Source: Bradyrhizobium zhengyangense (GTDB taxonomy: Bacteria > Pseudomonadota > Alphaproteobacteria > Rhizobiales > Xanthobacteraceae). From it: a stretch of 64,000 nt of DNA. Location: the NCBI RefSeq assembly GCF_022012435.1, contig NZ_JAKLUA010000004.1, positions 496,001 through 560,000 on the forward strand, read 5' to 3'. How positions within the stretch are numbered: the first letter of the stretch is position 1; each line of letters begins with the position of its first letter. Below the pieces are notes generated by a model. The model was not told where the DNA came from. It worked only from the letters and a program-made list of their open reading frames with translations, and searched no databases. The position numbers and the translations under genes are program-made. Positions 1 to 7,754 of the stretch are shown here, in pieces.

Positions 1-70
1 ACACCTGAACTCAACGTTCGCTCCGCGTGTAGCCGATCCTTATGCGAGCTGTACGCAACGGATACTTTAT

Positions 71-577
71 TTGCCCTTCCCCCACCGCCTCCCCGACCAA
101 CTCCGCCCCAACCTCCGCCTCGTCTTCGTCGGCACCGCGGCCAGCACGCGCTCGGCCGAACTCGGGCACTACTACGCTCATCCCGGCAACCGCTTCTGGC
201 GCGCGATCCAAGAGGCCGGGATCACGCCGCGGCGCTATCAGCCGGGCGAGTTCGCATCGCTGATCGAGCTCGGGATCGGCTTCACCGATCTCTCCAAGTC
301 GGGCGCGGGGATGGATCACCAGATCGCGGCGGAGACGATCGACGTGCCCGGCTTCAGGGCGAAGATCGAGAAGTACCGGCCGAGGACGATTGCGTTCACG
401 AGCAAGAAGGCGGCGAGCTTGTTTTATGGCAGGCCGTCAGCTGCGATTGCGCTGGGACGGCAGAAGCGGGATGAGAGCTTGCCGGAGATCTTCGTGCTGC
501 CCTCGCCATCCGGTGCGGCGTCGGGGCATTGGACGCTGGAGCCGTGGCGGGAGCTGGCGAGGTGGATTGCTGCGTAG
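71..577 (+). CDS. Uracil-DNA-glycosylase superfamily protein
   Basis: Predicted base-excision repair glycosylase of 168 aa. The fold is recognised from GTAAS (residues 21-25, motif A position), GHYYAHPGNRFW (32-43) and LPSPSGA (143-149, motif B position). The motif A is not the GINPG of classical Mug; it resembles the broad-specificity UDG class I recall being described from Bradyrhizobium diazoefficiens. The start is uncertain: codon 71 is TTG without a clear ribosome site, and the frame is open to the left edge of the window, so a few N-terminal residues may be missing. The stop codon TAG lies inside the first bases of the following palindromic repeat. Confidence 0.8.
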   Translation: MPFPHRLPDQLRPNLRLVFVGTAASTRSAELGHYYAHPGNRFWRAIQEAGITPRRYQPGEFASLIELGIGFTDLSKSGAGMDHQIAAETIDVPGFRAKIEKYRPRTIAFTSKKAASLFYGRPSAAIALGRQKRDESLPEIFVLPSPSGAASGHWTLEPWRELARWIAA

Positions 578-722
578 GGTGGGTTAGCTGCGCGGCTGCG
601 CGAAGCGCGGGCCGCCCGGCGTAACCCACCGCTTCTGTTGCCGCGGCGGCGCACGCGGTGGGTTACGCCTTGCACCGTTTCGTGTTGAACGACTGCGCTT
701 GTGAGCGGCTAACCCACCCTAC
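574..722. repeat. Palindromic intergenic repeat, GTGGGTTA family (copy B1)
   Basis: Ends are GTAGGGTGGGTTAGC and its inverted counterpart GCTAACCCACCCTAC. Internal segments repeat GTAACCCACCG and CGGTGGGTTACG, so the element is a compound palindrome. It sits between convergent genes, and its two termini provide the TAG stop of each gene. Related copies are at 27640-27723 and 32520-32633. Confidence 0.85.
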
Positions 723-1273
723 GCACCGACGCCCAGCGCCGCCACTTCACGCGCGAGATTTGCTCGGGCGGGGCGGTCGTACATCGCGGCGAAGTCAGGA
801 TCGGGAAAGATGACCTCGCGTGCGGCGAAACGGCGGAGCACCCGGGCGCGGCCGATGCGATAGTCGTCCTCACTGACGTGGCTGAATTCCTGGCGGATCG
901 CGGCGGCATAGGCGTCATAGCGCGCGGGATCGGTGCCGAGAATGCTGAGGTCGATCGAAATCAGGATCGCCCCTAAGCGATCGCCGGCGCTAACGTCGTG
1001 CGTCTTGGTCAGGCGGATCAGGCGGCCGACGTCCTGACGAAGATCAGTGCGGACGTACTGCTCGGCGAGCTCCGCGCTGCGCTCCTCGTTGTCGGACCTA
1101 GCAGGATCGTACACGACATCATGCCACCAGATCGCCTCCGTCACCGTCTCGCGCTCGGCCGCGGAAAGACCGTCGACCCGCGCGAGTGCAGCCAGGCAAT
1201 CCTCGATATGCGCCAGATTGTGATAGTGGCGGCCAGGTGCCGCGTAGGCGGCAGCTAGCTGTTCGCGGTTCAT
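719..1273 (-). CDS. HD-superfamily metal-dependent phosphohydrolase (COG4339-like)
   Basis: 184 aa. N-terminal RHYHNLAHI followed by IWWHDVVYD gives the His/Asp ligands of an HD metal site; members of this family are often misnamed NMDA receptor subunit. A cytoplasmic phosphohydrolase is expected, with unknown substrate. The ATG at 1273 was chosen because the longer frame runs into the preceding gene. It lies 7 nt downstream of the DUF6429 gene, so the two are probably co-transcribed. The stop codon is formed by the end of repeat B1. Confidence 0.8.
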   Translation of the reverse strand: MNREQLAAAYAAPGRHYHNLAHIEDCLAALARVDGLSAAERETVTEAIWWHDVVYDPARSDNEERSAELAEQYVRTDLRQDVGRLIRLTKTHDVSAGDRLGAILISIDLSILGTDPARYDAYAAAIRQEFSHVSEDDYRIGRARVLRRFAAREVIFPDPDFAAMYDRPARANLAREVAALGVGA

Positions 1274-1280
1274 CGAGGCA

Positions 1281-1505
1281 TCACTCCTCGAACAATTCCT
1301 TGAACAGCGCCTTCGCACGCTCGAGGCCTTCGGGGGTGAACACCACCGACTTCACCTTGCCGACGGGATCATCAATCATGCCCTTGTCGTGGAGGCGGCC
1401 AAGCACATCCCAGTCGAAACCCTTCCACGCCCGACAACCATCGTGCAGGGTCAGGCGAAGTAAGGCGAGCGCCGCGTCGTCGATCTTGTCGGTGTTGATG
1501 GCCAT
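1281..1505 (-). CDS. DUF6429 family small protein
   Basis: 74 aa beginning MAINTDKIDDAAL. The core RAWKGFDWDVLGRLHDKG and a final KSVVFTPEG segment match the DUF6429 family, which has no known function. A GGGGAG ribosome site lies 6-11 nt before the ATG. First gene of a two-gene unit with the HD hydrolase. A longer reading frame reaches 1814 but runs through repeat A1 and is not credible. Confidence 0.8.
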   Translation of the reverse strand: MAINTDKIDDAALALLRLTLHDGCRAWKGFDWDVLGRLHDKGMIDDPVGKVKSVVFTPEGLERAKALFKELFEE

Positions 1506-1583
1506 TGTGATCTCCCCGTGCGGTATTGGCACTATCCTAATGCACATCAGGCAATCCGCAACGCTCCCCAAGGGCACCGCTTT

Positions 1584-1685
1584 GTAGGGTGGGCAAAGGC
1601 GCTCTTGCGCCGTGCCCACCACCGCTCCATGAGTCCGACAGAACGTGGGCACGTCGCGCGAAGGGCGCGCCTTTGCCCACCCTAC
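1584..1685. repeat. Palindromic intergenic repeat, GTGGGCAAAGG family (copy A1)
   Basis: Outer arms are GTAGGGTGGGCAAAGGCGC and its complement at the right end; inner arms are CGTGCCCAC and GTGGGCACG. Nearly the same sequence recurs at 2451-2553 and 5431-5531. The outermost ten bases are identical to those of the GTGGGTTA family. Confidence 0.9.
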
Positions 1686-1752
1686 GGCATTGTCGGAATT
1701 CGCTCCGCTCGTTCGTCCTAGAGACAGAGTTACATTCACCCGGAGACCCCAC

Positions 1753-2400
1753 ATGCCCACCATCACCGCCTTCGAAAGCTCGCCCGACCGCGGCCGGGGG
1801 CAGGCGCGGGACATGCGGGTGCGCTGGGCGCTCGAGGAGGTCGGCCAGGCTTACGACGTGCGCCTGCTGTCGTTCGAGGCCATGAAGCAGCCGGCCCATC
1901 TGGCGCTGCATCCGTTCGGGCAGATACCGACCTATGAGGACGGCGATCTCGCCCTGTTCGAGACCGGCGCGATCGTGCTGCACATCGCCGAGCGTCATGA
2001 CGGATTGCTGCCGAACGACGCGAATGCGAGGTGCCGCGCGATCGCCTGGATGTTTGCCGCGCTCAACACGATCGAGCCGCCGATCGTCGAGCTCGGAATG
2101 GCGGTGCTGCTCGAACGCGACGAGAGCTGGTATGAGGAGCGGCTGCCAATCCTGAGGAATCGCGTCGGTATCAGGCTCGACGAACTCTCCCGTCATCTCG
2201 GCGGCGCCGACTGGCTCGACGGCGCCTTCAGCGCCGGCGATCTCCTGATGGTGACGGTGCTGCGCCGGTTGAATGCATCGAACATGCTCGAGGCCTATCC
2301 GACGCTCTCGTCCTATGTGGCCCGCGGTGAAGCGCGGCCTGCCTTTCGACGCGCGTTCGATGCGCAGCTGGCGGTGTTCACGGCGGCATCGGCCAGCTAG
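1753..2400 (+). CDS. Glutathione S-transferase family protein
   Basis: 215 aa. An N-terminal thioredoxin-like domain (about residues 1-80, with HPFGQIPTYEDG and the ETGAIVLHIAE segment that normally contacts the glutathione gamma-glutamyl group) precedes an all-helical C-terminal domain. Predicted cytoplasmic detoxification enzyme, substrate unknown. The start at 1753 follows a GGAGA site; the frame upstream only crosses repeat A1. One of four GST-type genes in the window. Stands alone between two copies of repeat family A. Confidence 0.85.
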   Translation: MPTITAFESSPDRGRGQARDMRVRWALEEVGQAYDVRLLSFEAMKQPAHLALHPFGQIPTYEDGDLALFETGAIVLHIAERHDGLLPNDANARCRAIAWMFAALNTIEPPIVELGMAVLLERDESWYEERLPILRNRVGIRLDELSRHLGGADWLDGAFSAGDLLMVTVLRRLNASNMLEAYPTLSSYVARGEARPAFRRAFDAQLAVFTAASAS

Positions 2401-2450
2401 GCACAAGGCCGTAGTGTTCACGACAACGTCGGGCGGCTAGGCACGGTGCC

Positions 2451-2553
2451 GTAGGGTGGGTAAAGGCGCTCTTGCGCCGTGCCCACGATCTCTCCATGAG
2501 TCCAACAGAACGTGGGCACGTCGCGCGAAGACGCGCGCCTTTGCCCACCCTAC
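2451..2553. repeat. Palindromic intergenic repeat, GTGGGCAAAGG family (copy A2)
   Basis: Same arms as copy A1 with a few substitutions, such as GGGTAAAGG for GGGCAAAGG in the left arm. It occupies nearly all of the interval between convergent genes ending at 2400 and 2564. Confidence 0.9.
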
Positions 2554-2563
2554 GAGAACATGC

Positions 2564-3292
2564 CTAGAGATCGAAATTCGTCGGCATCATCACGACGTCG
2601 CGGATGGTCATGCCGCGCGGCCGGGTCAGCATGAACATCACGACTTCAGCGACTTCGCTGGCCTCCAGCAGGCTGCCCGAAGCCCTCGCTTCCTGCAGCT
2701 TCTCGGGCGGCCAGTCGGCGAGCAACGAAGTGACAACAGGACCGGGCGAGATCGAGCCGACGCGAATGCCGTGCTTGAAGACCTGGCGCCGCACCGTCTG
2801 GACGAAGCAGTTAATCGCCCATTTGGACGAGGCATAGACCGGCTCCCACGGCGTCGGAAAATGCGCCGCCAGCGAGCTCGTCACGATGATGTCGCCGCTC
2901 CCGCGCGCGATCATGTGCGGCAGCACGTCGTGCACGTTCTTCATCACGACGTTGACGTTCAGGTTCAGCATCCGGTCGATCGCCATGGTGTCGGCATCGA
3001 TGAGGTCGCCGCCAACATAGGTGCCCGCATTGGCATGGAAGATGTCGAGCTGGCCTGCCTTCTCCAGCACGCGCGGCAACAGCGTCGCGCAATCCTTGGG
3101 ATCGAGCAGGTCGACGACCAGCGGGATCATCGCGTCGCCGTGCTTGTTGCGGAGCGTGTTGAGCGCGGCCTCGTCGCGGTCGACCATCACCACGCGCGCG
3201 CCCGCGGCCAGCATGGCTTCAGTGCTCGCAAGCCCAATGCCCGATGCCGCCCCGGTCACTGCCGCAACCTTGCCTTCCAATTCTCTTGCCAT
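2564..3292 (-). CDS. Short-chain dehydrogenase/reductase (ribitol dehydrogenase-like)
   Basis: 242 aa Rossmann-fold oxidoreductase. TGAASGIG near residue 13 binds the nucleotide, HANAG is the structural NAG motif, and a Ser (VTSSLAAH) with YASSK supplies the catalytic Ser-Tyr-Lys. Sequence around PTPWEPVYASSKWA resembles ribitol 2-dehydrogenases, but the substrate cannot be fixed from sequence. ATG at 3292 gives the usual N-terminus MARELEGKVAAVTG. Monocistronic, convergent with the GST gene. Confidence 0.85.
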   Translation of the reverse strand: MARELEGKVAAVTGAASGIGLASTEAMLAAGARVVMVDRDEAALNTLRNKHGDAMIPLVVDLLDPKDCATLLPRVLEKAGQLDIFHANAGTYVGGDLIDADTMAIDRMLNLNVNVVMKNVHDVLPHMIARGSGDIIVTSSLAAHFPTPWEPVYASSKWAINCFVQTVRRQVFKHGIRVGSISPGPVVTSLLADWPPEKLQEARASGSLLEASEVAEVVMFMLTRPRGMTIRDVVMMPTNFDL

Positions 3293-3398
3293 GAGATCAC
3301 CATCCAACCGAGCTCGGCAGTATAGCGGCTCCACGCGAATTGGCGATGTGGATCACAGGCCTCGTCGGGTGGATCAACGCTAGCGTCCCACACTCAGC

Positions 3399-3548
3399 CG
3401 TCGTCCCGGCCTAGTGCGCAATTGCGCACGGGGGGCCGGGACCCATGACCACAGGCGGCGATTTGGCGAAGACTCGTCGTTCGGTACTTCTATTGACCGC
3501 AACCGATAAATCACGCGGTATGGGTCCCGGCCTTCGCCGAGACGACAC
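3399..3548. repeat. Compound palindromic repeat, TCCCGGCC family
   Basis: The 303-base gap between 3292 and 3596 contains no gene. It holds paired inverted segments: TCGTCCCGGC near the left end, CCGGGACCCATG, then ATGGGTCCCGG and a closing GACGAC, with TGCGCAATTGCGCA as an internal perfect palindrome. This resembles a dispersed intergenic repeat, but only one copy is in the window. Confidence 0.6.
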
Positions 3549-3595
3549 TATGGGTTTGGATACGACATGACACCAAACCGCGAACCGTCAGCGCC

Positions 3596-4033
3596 TCACC
3601 CAGCGTAGGCTCTATCCAGATCCGCAATCACGATCTTCCGCATCCCCATCATCGCCTGCATGACGCGGTTGGCCTTGGTCCGGTCGGCATCGCCGAGATA
3701 GCGGCCGAGCGCCGCCGGAATGACCTGCCACGACAGGCCGAACTTGTCCTTGAGCCAGCCGCAGCGGGATTCCTCGCCGCCGTCGGCGGTGAGCGCTTTC
3801 CAAAAATAGTCGACCTCCTCCTGCGTCTCGACGCTGATGAAGAACGACACCGCCTCGTTGAAGCGATATTGCGGCCCGCCGTTGAGCGCGTGGAAACGCT
3901 GTCCCTCGAGCTCGAACACCGCCATGAAGTCGCTGACGGTCTCGACCCTGGCATTGGGGAACACCGATTTGTAGAAGGCGACGGCTTCCGGAACGTTGTT
4001 GTCGAACCAGAGAAACGGCGTGATGGAGGTCAT
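3596..4033 (-). CDS. VOC superfamily protein, PhnB/3-demethylubiquinone methyltransferase-domain type
   Basis: 145 aa beginning MTSITPFLWFDNNVPEAV. The opening segment and the FYKSVFPNA element are typical of PhnB-like vicinal-oxygen-chelate proteins, whose Pfam name refers to 3-demethylubiquinone-9 methyltransferase although enzymatic proof is usually lacking. SFFISVETQEEVDYFW and RCGWLKDKFGLSWQVIP form the second half of the fold. No partner gene. Start chosen at the family-typical MTSITPFLWF. Confidence 0.8.
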   Translation of the reverse strand: MTSITPFLWFDNNVPEAVAFYKSVFPNARVETVSDFMAVFELEGQRFHALNGGPQYRFNEAVSFFISVETQEEVDYFWKALTADGGEESRCGWLKDKFGLSWQVIPAALGRYLGDADRTKANRVMQAMMGMRKIVIADLDRAYAG

Positions 4034-4310
4034 ATGCGCTATCCTTTGCGTCGAACCGGACGCACGCGGGTGCGCCGTCACCCGAAGGACGAACGAGCGG
4101 GCGATCATCCGACAGGCGGAATAGCGCTTTTTTGCCCCTGAGCGGCACCGGACTACACCGAACGGATGAGGCCGCGCATCCCGCGACCCATGGACGTCGC
4201 GTGCGGACACTTGCAAGCGCGGAACCGGGGCGATACGACTTTGGGTGGAAGAACGTGGGACGGAAAAGCCGGGCCTCAACCGGCGCACATCATATCGAGG
4301 AAGCCGCCGC

Positions 4311-4706
4311 ATGAGCGACGATCTCTCCGGTGTCTGGGACGGCACTTACATCCAACCCGGCACGGGAATGGTCACGTTCACGGCAACACTGATCGAGGCC
4401 GGCGGCGCGCTCTCAGGCCACGTCACCGAGCCGTGCTCCAATCCGCACTGCCCGCTACGGACGCACAACGCCTCGATCACGGGCCATCGTGCCGGCAGCG
4501 TGGTGTCGTTCGTCAAGCGCTACGAGCCGCCGGGCTACGGCTTCGACATCGTCCACTATGACGGCATCATGAACGGAGAGGCGACCGAGATCGACGGACG
4601 CTGGCGGCTGCCGGGCACGTCAGGATCGTTCCTGATGATCCGCTCCGGCAAACGCGCGCAGGCCGCCACCACTGACAAGCGAGCCACGACGCCCGCCCGC
4701 GAGTAA
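4311..4706 (+). CDS. Conserved protein of unknown function
   Basis: 131 aa. No family recognised with certainty. The pattern LSGVWDGTY, then a beta-strand-rich stretch with GGALSGHVTEP and a Cys-Pro-containing CSNPHCPL loop, suggests a small beta-barrel. No signal peptide. The ATG at 4311 follows a GAGGAAGC site. It ends 11 nt before the next GST gene, so the two are probably one operon. Confidence 0.65.
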   Translation: MSDDLSGVWDGTYIQPGTGMVTFTATLIEAGGALSGHVTEPCSNPHCPLRTHNASITGHRAGSVVSFVKRYEPPGYGFDIVHYDGIMNGEATEIDGRWRLPGTSGSFLMIRSGKRAQAATTDKRATTPARE

Positions 4707-4717
4707 AGGGAGCCATC

Positions 4718-5413
4718 ATGCTCACACTCTATTCGTATCCGGAACTCTTCGGCGTCGCCGACAACAACGGCTACGGGCTCAAGGTCTACGCCTTCTTGAA
4801 GCTCGCCGGCGTTCCCTTCGTGCACGAGCACATCTTCGATGCCTCCGCGGCACCGCGCGGGCAACTGCCTTATGTCGTCGACGACGGCGAGACCATCGGC
4901 GACAGCGAACCCATCATCGCGCACGCGATCGCGAAATATCACCTGACCATCGATGCCGCGCTGTCACCGGCGCAGCGCCGCAGCCATCATCTCATCACGC
5001 GCATGCTGGATGATCTCTACTGGGTGATGTCCTATTCGCGCTGGAAGGACGAGCGCTATTACCCCGCGTTTCGCGACGGCTTCATCGCGCAGCATCAGCA
5101 GATCAATGCTGAAGGCTTCGAGAAGGCGAAGGCCTACAACGCACAGCGCTATCACTACCAGGGCATCGGCCGCTACACGCCGGAGCAGGCTTATGCGCGG
5201 GGACTTGCCGATCTGCAGGTGCTGGCCGAGATCGTGCCGGCGTCCGGTTTCGTCGAGGGCGAGCGGCCCACCAGCGTAGATGCCGGCATCTACGGCTTCA
5301 TCGCGAATATCTTTTACTTCCCGATCCCGACACCGCTGAAGGCGTTCGTCGATGCGCACAAGAATCTCGTCGCGCATTGCGAGCGGGTGCATGGGATGGT
5401 GAGTGGAGCGTAG
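4718..5413 (+). CDS. Glutathione S-transferase-like protein (Tom37/metaxin-like N-terminal domain)
   Basis: 231 aa. Begins MLTLYSYPELFGVADNNGYG, a thioredoxin-like N-terminal region, followed by QLPYVVDDGETIGDSEPI (the GST glutathione-binding region) and a helical C-terminal domain containing HHLITRMLDDLYW. This is the divergent GST subgroup sometimes annotated as Tom37 or metaxin-like. ATG at 4718 has an AAAGGGAG site. Downstream partner of the 4311 gene. Confidence 0.75.
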   Translation: MLTLYSYPELFGVADNNGYGLKVYAFLKLAGVPFVHEHIFDASAAPRGQLPYVVDDGETIGDSEPIIAHAIAKYHLTIDAALSPAQRRSHHLITRMLDDLYWVMSYSRWKDERYYPAFRDGFIAQHQQINAEGFEKAKAYNAQRYHYQGIGRYTPEQAYARGLADLQVLAEIVPASGFVEGERPTSVDAGIYGFIANIFYFPIPTPLKAFVDAHKNLVAHCERVHGMVSGA

Positions 5414-5430
5414 ACGCGCTCGAGATCTCA

Positions 5431-5531
5431 TAGGGTGGGCAAAGGCGCTCTTGCGCCGTGCCCACGCTCTCTCTCCGTATCCGGCAGAACGTGGGCACGG
5501 CGCGCGAAGGGCGCGCCATTGCCCACCCTAC
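5431..5531. repeat. Palindromic intergenic repeat, GTGGGCAAAGG family (copy A3)
   Basis: TAGGGTGGGCAAAGGCGC at the left and the complementary arm ending CCCACCCTA at the right, with inner GTGCCCAC/GTGGGCAC arms. Between convergent genes ending at 5413 and 5558. Confidence 0.9.
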
Positions 5532-5557
5532 GGCACCGCGCCCTACGGCACCGTGCT

Positions 5558-5992
5558 CTACTGCATCGTGATCGCGAGGCCGGAGAGATCCGCATTCGCC
5601 ATCAGGCCGGTCTGGGTGCCCGACAGCTCCAGCACCGCGCCCTTCTGGTTGGTCAGCACGATGGCGCGGGCGCCGCGGCCGACGGCGAGGCCGGCACCGG
5701 CGGCGCCATAGACGCCGGCGACGTCGGAGGGCCTGACGATGTTGGAGACGCGGCCGCGCAGCACGGTCTTGGAGCCGCCGAAGACGAGGCCGTAATCGAG
5801 CCCGCCGGTCGAGAGCGCATAGGAGCGGCCGCGGAAGTTCAAAACGCCCGAGCCGCCGGAGCCGCCGATGATCCAGCCGGCCTTGTAGATCGTCAGCACC
5901 ACGGTGCCGCCGTCGGCCTGCGCCGCGGTCGAAAGGCCGGCCAGCGCGGCAATGGCGACGAGCGCGGCACGCAAGGTGGAAGCAATCTTCAT
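5558..5992 (-). CDS. Exported protein of unknown function
   Basis: 144 aa with a clear N-terminal signal peptide (MKIASTLRAALVAIAALAG, cleavage likely after AQA near residue 25). The mature part is Gly-rich and beta-strand-like (GGSGGSGVLNFRGRSYALSTG, GVYGAAGAGLAVGRGARAIV). Ends LSGLAITMQ. I do not recognise the family; the Gly-rich strand pattern recalls small periplasmic lipid-binding or YSC84-like proteins, but this is not established. Confidence 0.7.
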   Translation of the reverse strand: MKIASTLRAALVAIAALAGLSTAAQADGGTVVLTIYKAGWIIGGSGGSGVLNFRGRSYALSTGGLDYGLVFGGSKTVLRGRVSNIVRPSDVAGVYGAAGAGLAVGRGARAIVLTNQKGAVLELSGTQTGLMANADLSGLAITMQ

Positions 5993-6117
5993 GGGGCGTC
6001 TCCGGGGGCTATTTTTCTCGAGAGGAAAAGCGAATCAGACGCCGCAATCTATCCGATCGATCGCGGCGGCAACATGATGGGGGGTGGGTGAGGCGCGAGC
6101 CGTCAGCCATACACTCA

Positions 6118-6237
6118 GCTGTCATCGCCCGGCTCGACCGGGCGATCCAGTATTCGAGAGACCAGCGTCGAAGAGCTCGCTCTCACCACATCCGCCGCGG
6201 CGTACTGGATCGCCCGGTCAAGCCGGGCGATGACAGC
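6118..6237. repeat. Palindromic repeat, GTCATCGCCCGG family (E1)
   Basis: Left half GCTGTCATCGCCCGGCT...CCGGGCGATCCAG; right half CTGGATCGCCCGG...AGCCGGGCGATGACAGC. Both halves are themselves hairpins and the whole is an inverted repeat with GTCAT/ATGAC ends. Confidence 0.8.
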
Positions 6238-6272
6238 GGAGTTCGAGGCTGCAAGGCGCGCGCACCCGCATC

Positions 6273-6383
6273 ACCCCATCATGCCATCCTGCCACTGTTT
6301 TGCCCGACGGGTCAACCCAAATTTCTGTCTTCCCGAATTTCCGTTTCGCCCATCAGTCCTACTGTGCATGGGGTTGTTTTCGC
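6273..6383. repeat. Dispersed repeat G, copy 1
   Basis: Contains CCCCATCATGCCAT, TTTTGCCCGACGG and CTACTGTGCATGGGGTTG in this order. The same three blocks occur in reverse orientation at 61273-61384, and a diverged fragment sits at the right edge of the window. Lies just upstream of the RidA gene. Confidence 0.7.
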
Positions 6384-6454
6384 GTTTTGTGTTGGAGCAG
6401 GCCGCCCATCCCGCTACGCTTCGTCCAACTCACCTCGCATCCTCGGAGGCTCCC

Positions 6455-6838
6455 ATGCCGATCCAGCATTTCGCTGCCCCGCCGCACGTCAAGGCGCCGC
6501 CGCTCTCCTTCGCGACCCGTGTCGGCGACCTGCTGTTCGTGTCGGGCATTCCGGGCTTCGACACCCACGGCGCGCTGCCTGACGGGTTCGAGGCGCAGTT
6601 CGCCAACGTCGTCGTCAACATCAAGCGCGTGCTGGACGAGGCCGGCGCCACGACGCGCGACCTCGTCAAGGTCAACGTGCTCCTGACCCGCCCCACTGAC
6701 GTCGCCGCGATGAATGCGCTCTATGCCGGCGCGTTCGGCCCGCCGCCGTTCCCTGCACGCACCACCTGCGTGGTGCAGGCGCTGCCCGATCCGAAAATGC
6801 TGATCGAGATCGAGGCGGTGGCGTCGCTGGCGAAGTGA
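6455..6838 (+). CDS. RidA family enamine/imine deaminase
   Basis: 127 aa, the usual size for RidA/YjgF/YER057c proteins, which hydrolyse reactive enamine/imine intermediates of amino-acid enzymes in the cytoplasm. VGDLLFVSGIPGFD, a central LDEAGATTRDLVKVNVLLT segment and PARTTCVVQALP (the Arg normally contacts the substrate carboxylate) are all present. ATG at 6455 follows GGAGG. The gene has a short leader overlapping the end of repeat G. No obvious partner gene. Confidence 0.9.
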   Translation: MPIQHFAAPPHVKAPPLSFATRVGDLLFVSGIPGFDTHGALPDGFEAQFANVVVNIKRVLDEAGATTRDLVKVNVLLTRPTDVAAMNALYAGAFGPPPFPARTTCVVQALPDPKMLIEIEAVASLAK

Positions 6839-6983
6839 GCGTGTGTGTCTTGCAGGGCACGCAGCCAAACCAAGTGGCCGCGCCGGTCTGACATATCCGT
6901 GAAGGCGGGCTCCCCGGCTTGCAAAGCCGCTGTTTTTACCGCACGAATTTTCGGATCACCCGCCCAGACCAAGGAGATTTTCC

Positions 6984-7244
6984 ATGCGTCGCGTTTTCGC
7001 CCTTTGTGCCGTTGCCGGCATCGCCAGCTCCGTCTTTGCAGTGCCCGCCTCCGCGAAGGTCGGCTATTACGTGATCCGCTGGGACAACACGGGTATCTGC
7101 CAGGTCTGGAACGAGGACCTGCAGTACAAGCCGCCCCAGTGGGGCGTCTCGACCTACAAGGTCGTCAGCAAGCCGTTCCCGACTTTCACCCAGGCCTCGG
7201 ACCTCCAGATCAAGCTGCGTGGCGAGCGTCGCTGCACGCTCTGA
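6984..7244 (+). CDS. Small exported protein, tandem paralogue 1
   Basis: 86 aa with a signal peptide (hydrophobic to about residue 20, AxA site before KVGYY). The mature protein has GYYVIRWDNTGICQVWNEDL and a C-terminal Cys (ERRCTL); the two Cys may form a disulphide. The next gene at 7476 encodes a clear paralogue sharing the motif GY-x2-IRW-x3-G-x-CQ-x-W. Function unknown. A good ribosome site (AAGGAG) precedes the ATG, and a strong terminator follows at 7266-7302. Confidence 0.8.
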   Translation: MRRVFALCAVAGIASSVFAVPASAKVGYYVIRWDNTGICQVWNEDLQYKPPQWGVSTYKVVSKPFPTFTQASDLQIKLRGERRCTL

Positions 7245-7265
7245 GCCATCGGGCCGTTTCTGTTT

Positions 7266-7302
7266 GAGGGCGGGTTGCGCGAGCAGCCCGCCCTCTTCTT
7301 TT
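7266..7302 (+). terminator. Rho-independent terminator after the 6984 gene
   Basis: Stem GAGGGCGGG.../...CCCGCCCTC with a short loop, immediately followed by TTCTTTT. It lies 21 nt after the stop codon and isolates the first small paralogue from the second. Confidence 0.85.
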
Positions 7303-7475
7303 GGCAGGTCTTTTGGCAAGCGAATTCCGCGATTTCCCGCGTTTTCGCTTTGAACCTGATCAGCGCACGGAACTACTCACCTCTTGTCCGGGGCGCAGGC
7401 TGAGGAAGCGCCCCGCACCCCCTCCCCGTCATTGTCGGGAGGCGCATCACATCTTTCAATTTGAGGAGCTGATCC

Positions 7476-7730
7476 ATGCGTCGTCGTATTTCCATGCTCT
7501 GCGCTGCCGCCGGTCTCGCCGCTGCCGCTTTCGTCGCTGCGAGCCCGGCCGAAGCCGGTTATCACCTGATCCGCTGGCAGGACAGCGGCTTCTGCCAGAT
7601 CTGGGACGAGAGCATTCCGACCACGCCGTGGCCCGCCGGCTATCATCGCGCCAGCGCGAGCGTTCCGACCTTCGTCGACGCGCTCGTCATGAAGGACAGC
7701 GCGCTCAAGGCCGGTCACTGCAGCTGGTAA
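7476..7730 (+). CDS. Small exported protein, tandem paralogue 2
   Basis: 84 aa. Signal peptide (MRRRISMLCAAAGLAAAAF, AEA cleavage region) followed by GYHLIRWQDSGFCQIWDE and a terminal GHCSW, matching the preceding gene at the aromatic and cysteine positions. A periplasmic or secreted disulphide-bonded peptide is inferred. GAGGAG ribosome site precedes the ATG. It is followed by its own terminator, so each paralogue is a separate transcription unit. Confidence 0.8.
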   Translation: MRRRISMLCAAAGLAAAAFVAASPAEAGYHLIRWQDSGFCQIWDESIPTTPWPAGYHRASASVPTFVDALVMKDSALKAGHCSW

Positions 7731-7754
7731 GACTTCGATCGGCGGACGACAGGG

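Noticed and set aside
7350-7365. TTGAACCTGATCAG as a second FixK box upstream of the 7476 gene
   Set aside because: The last base breaks the TTGA-N6-TCAA symmetry and the flanking palindrome is absent.
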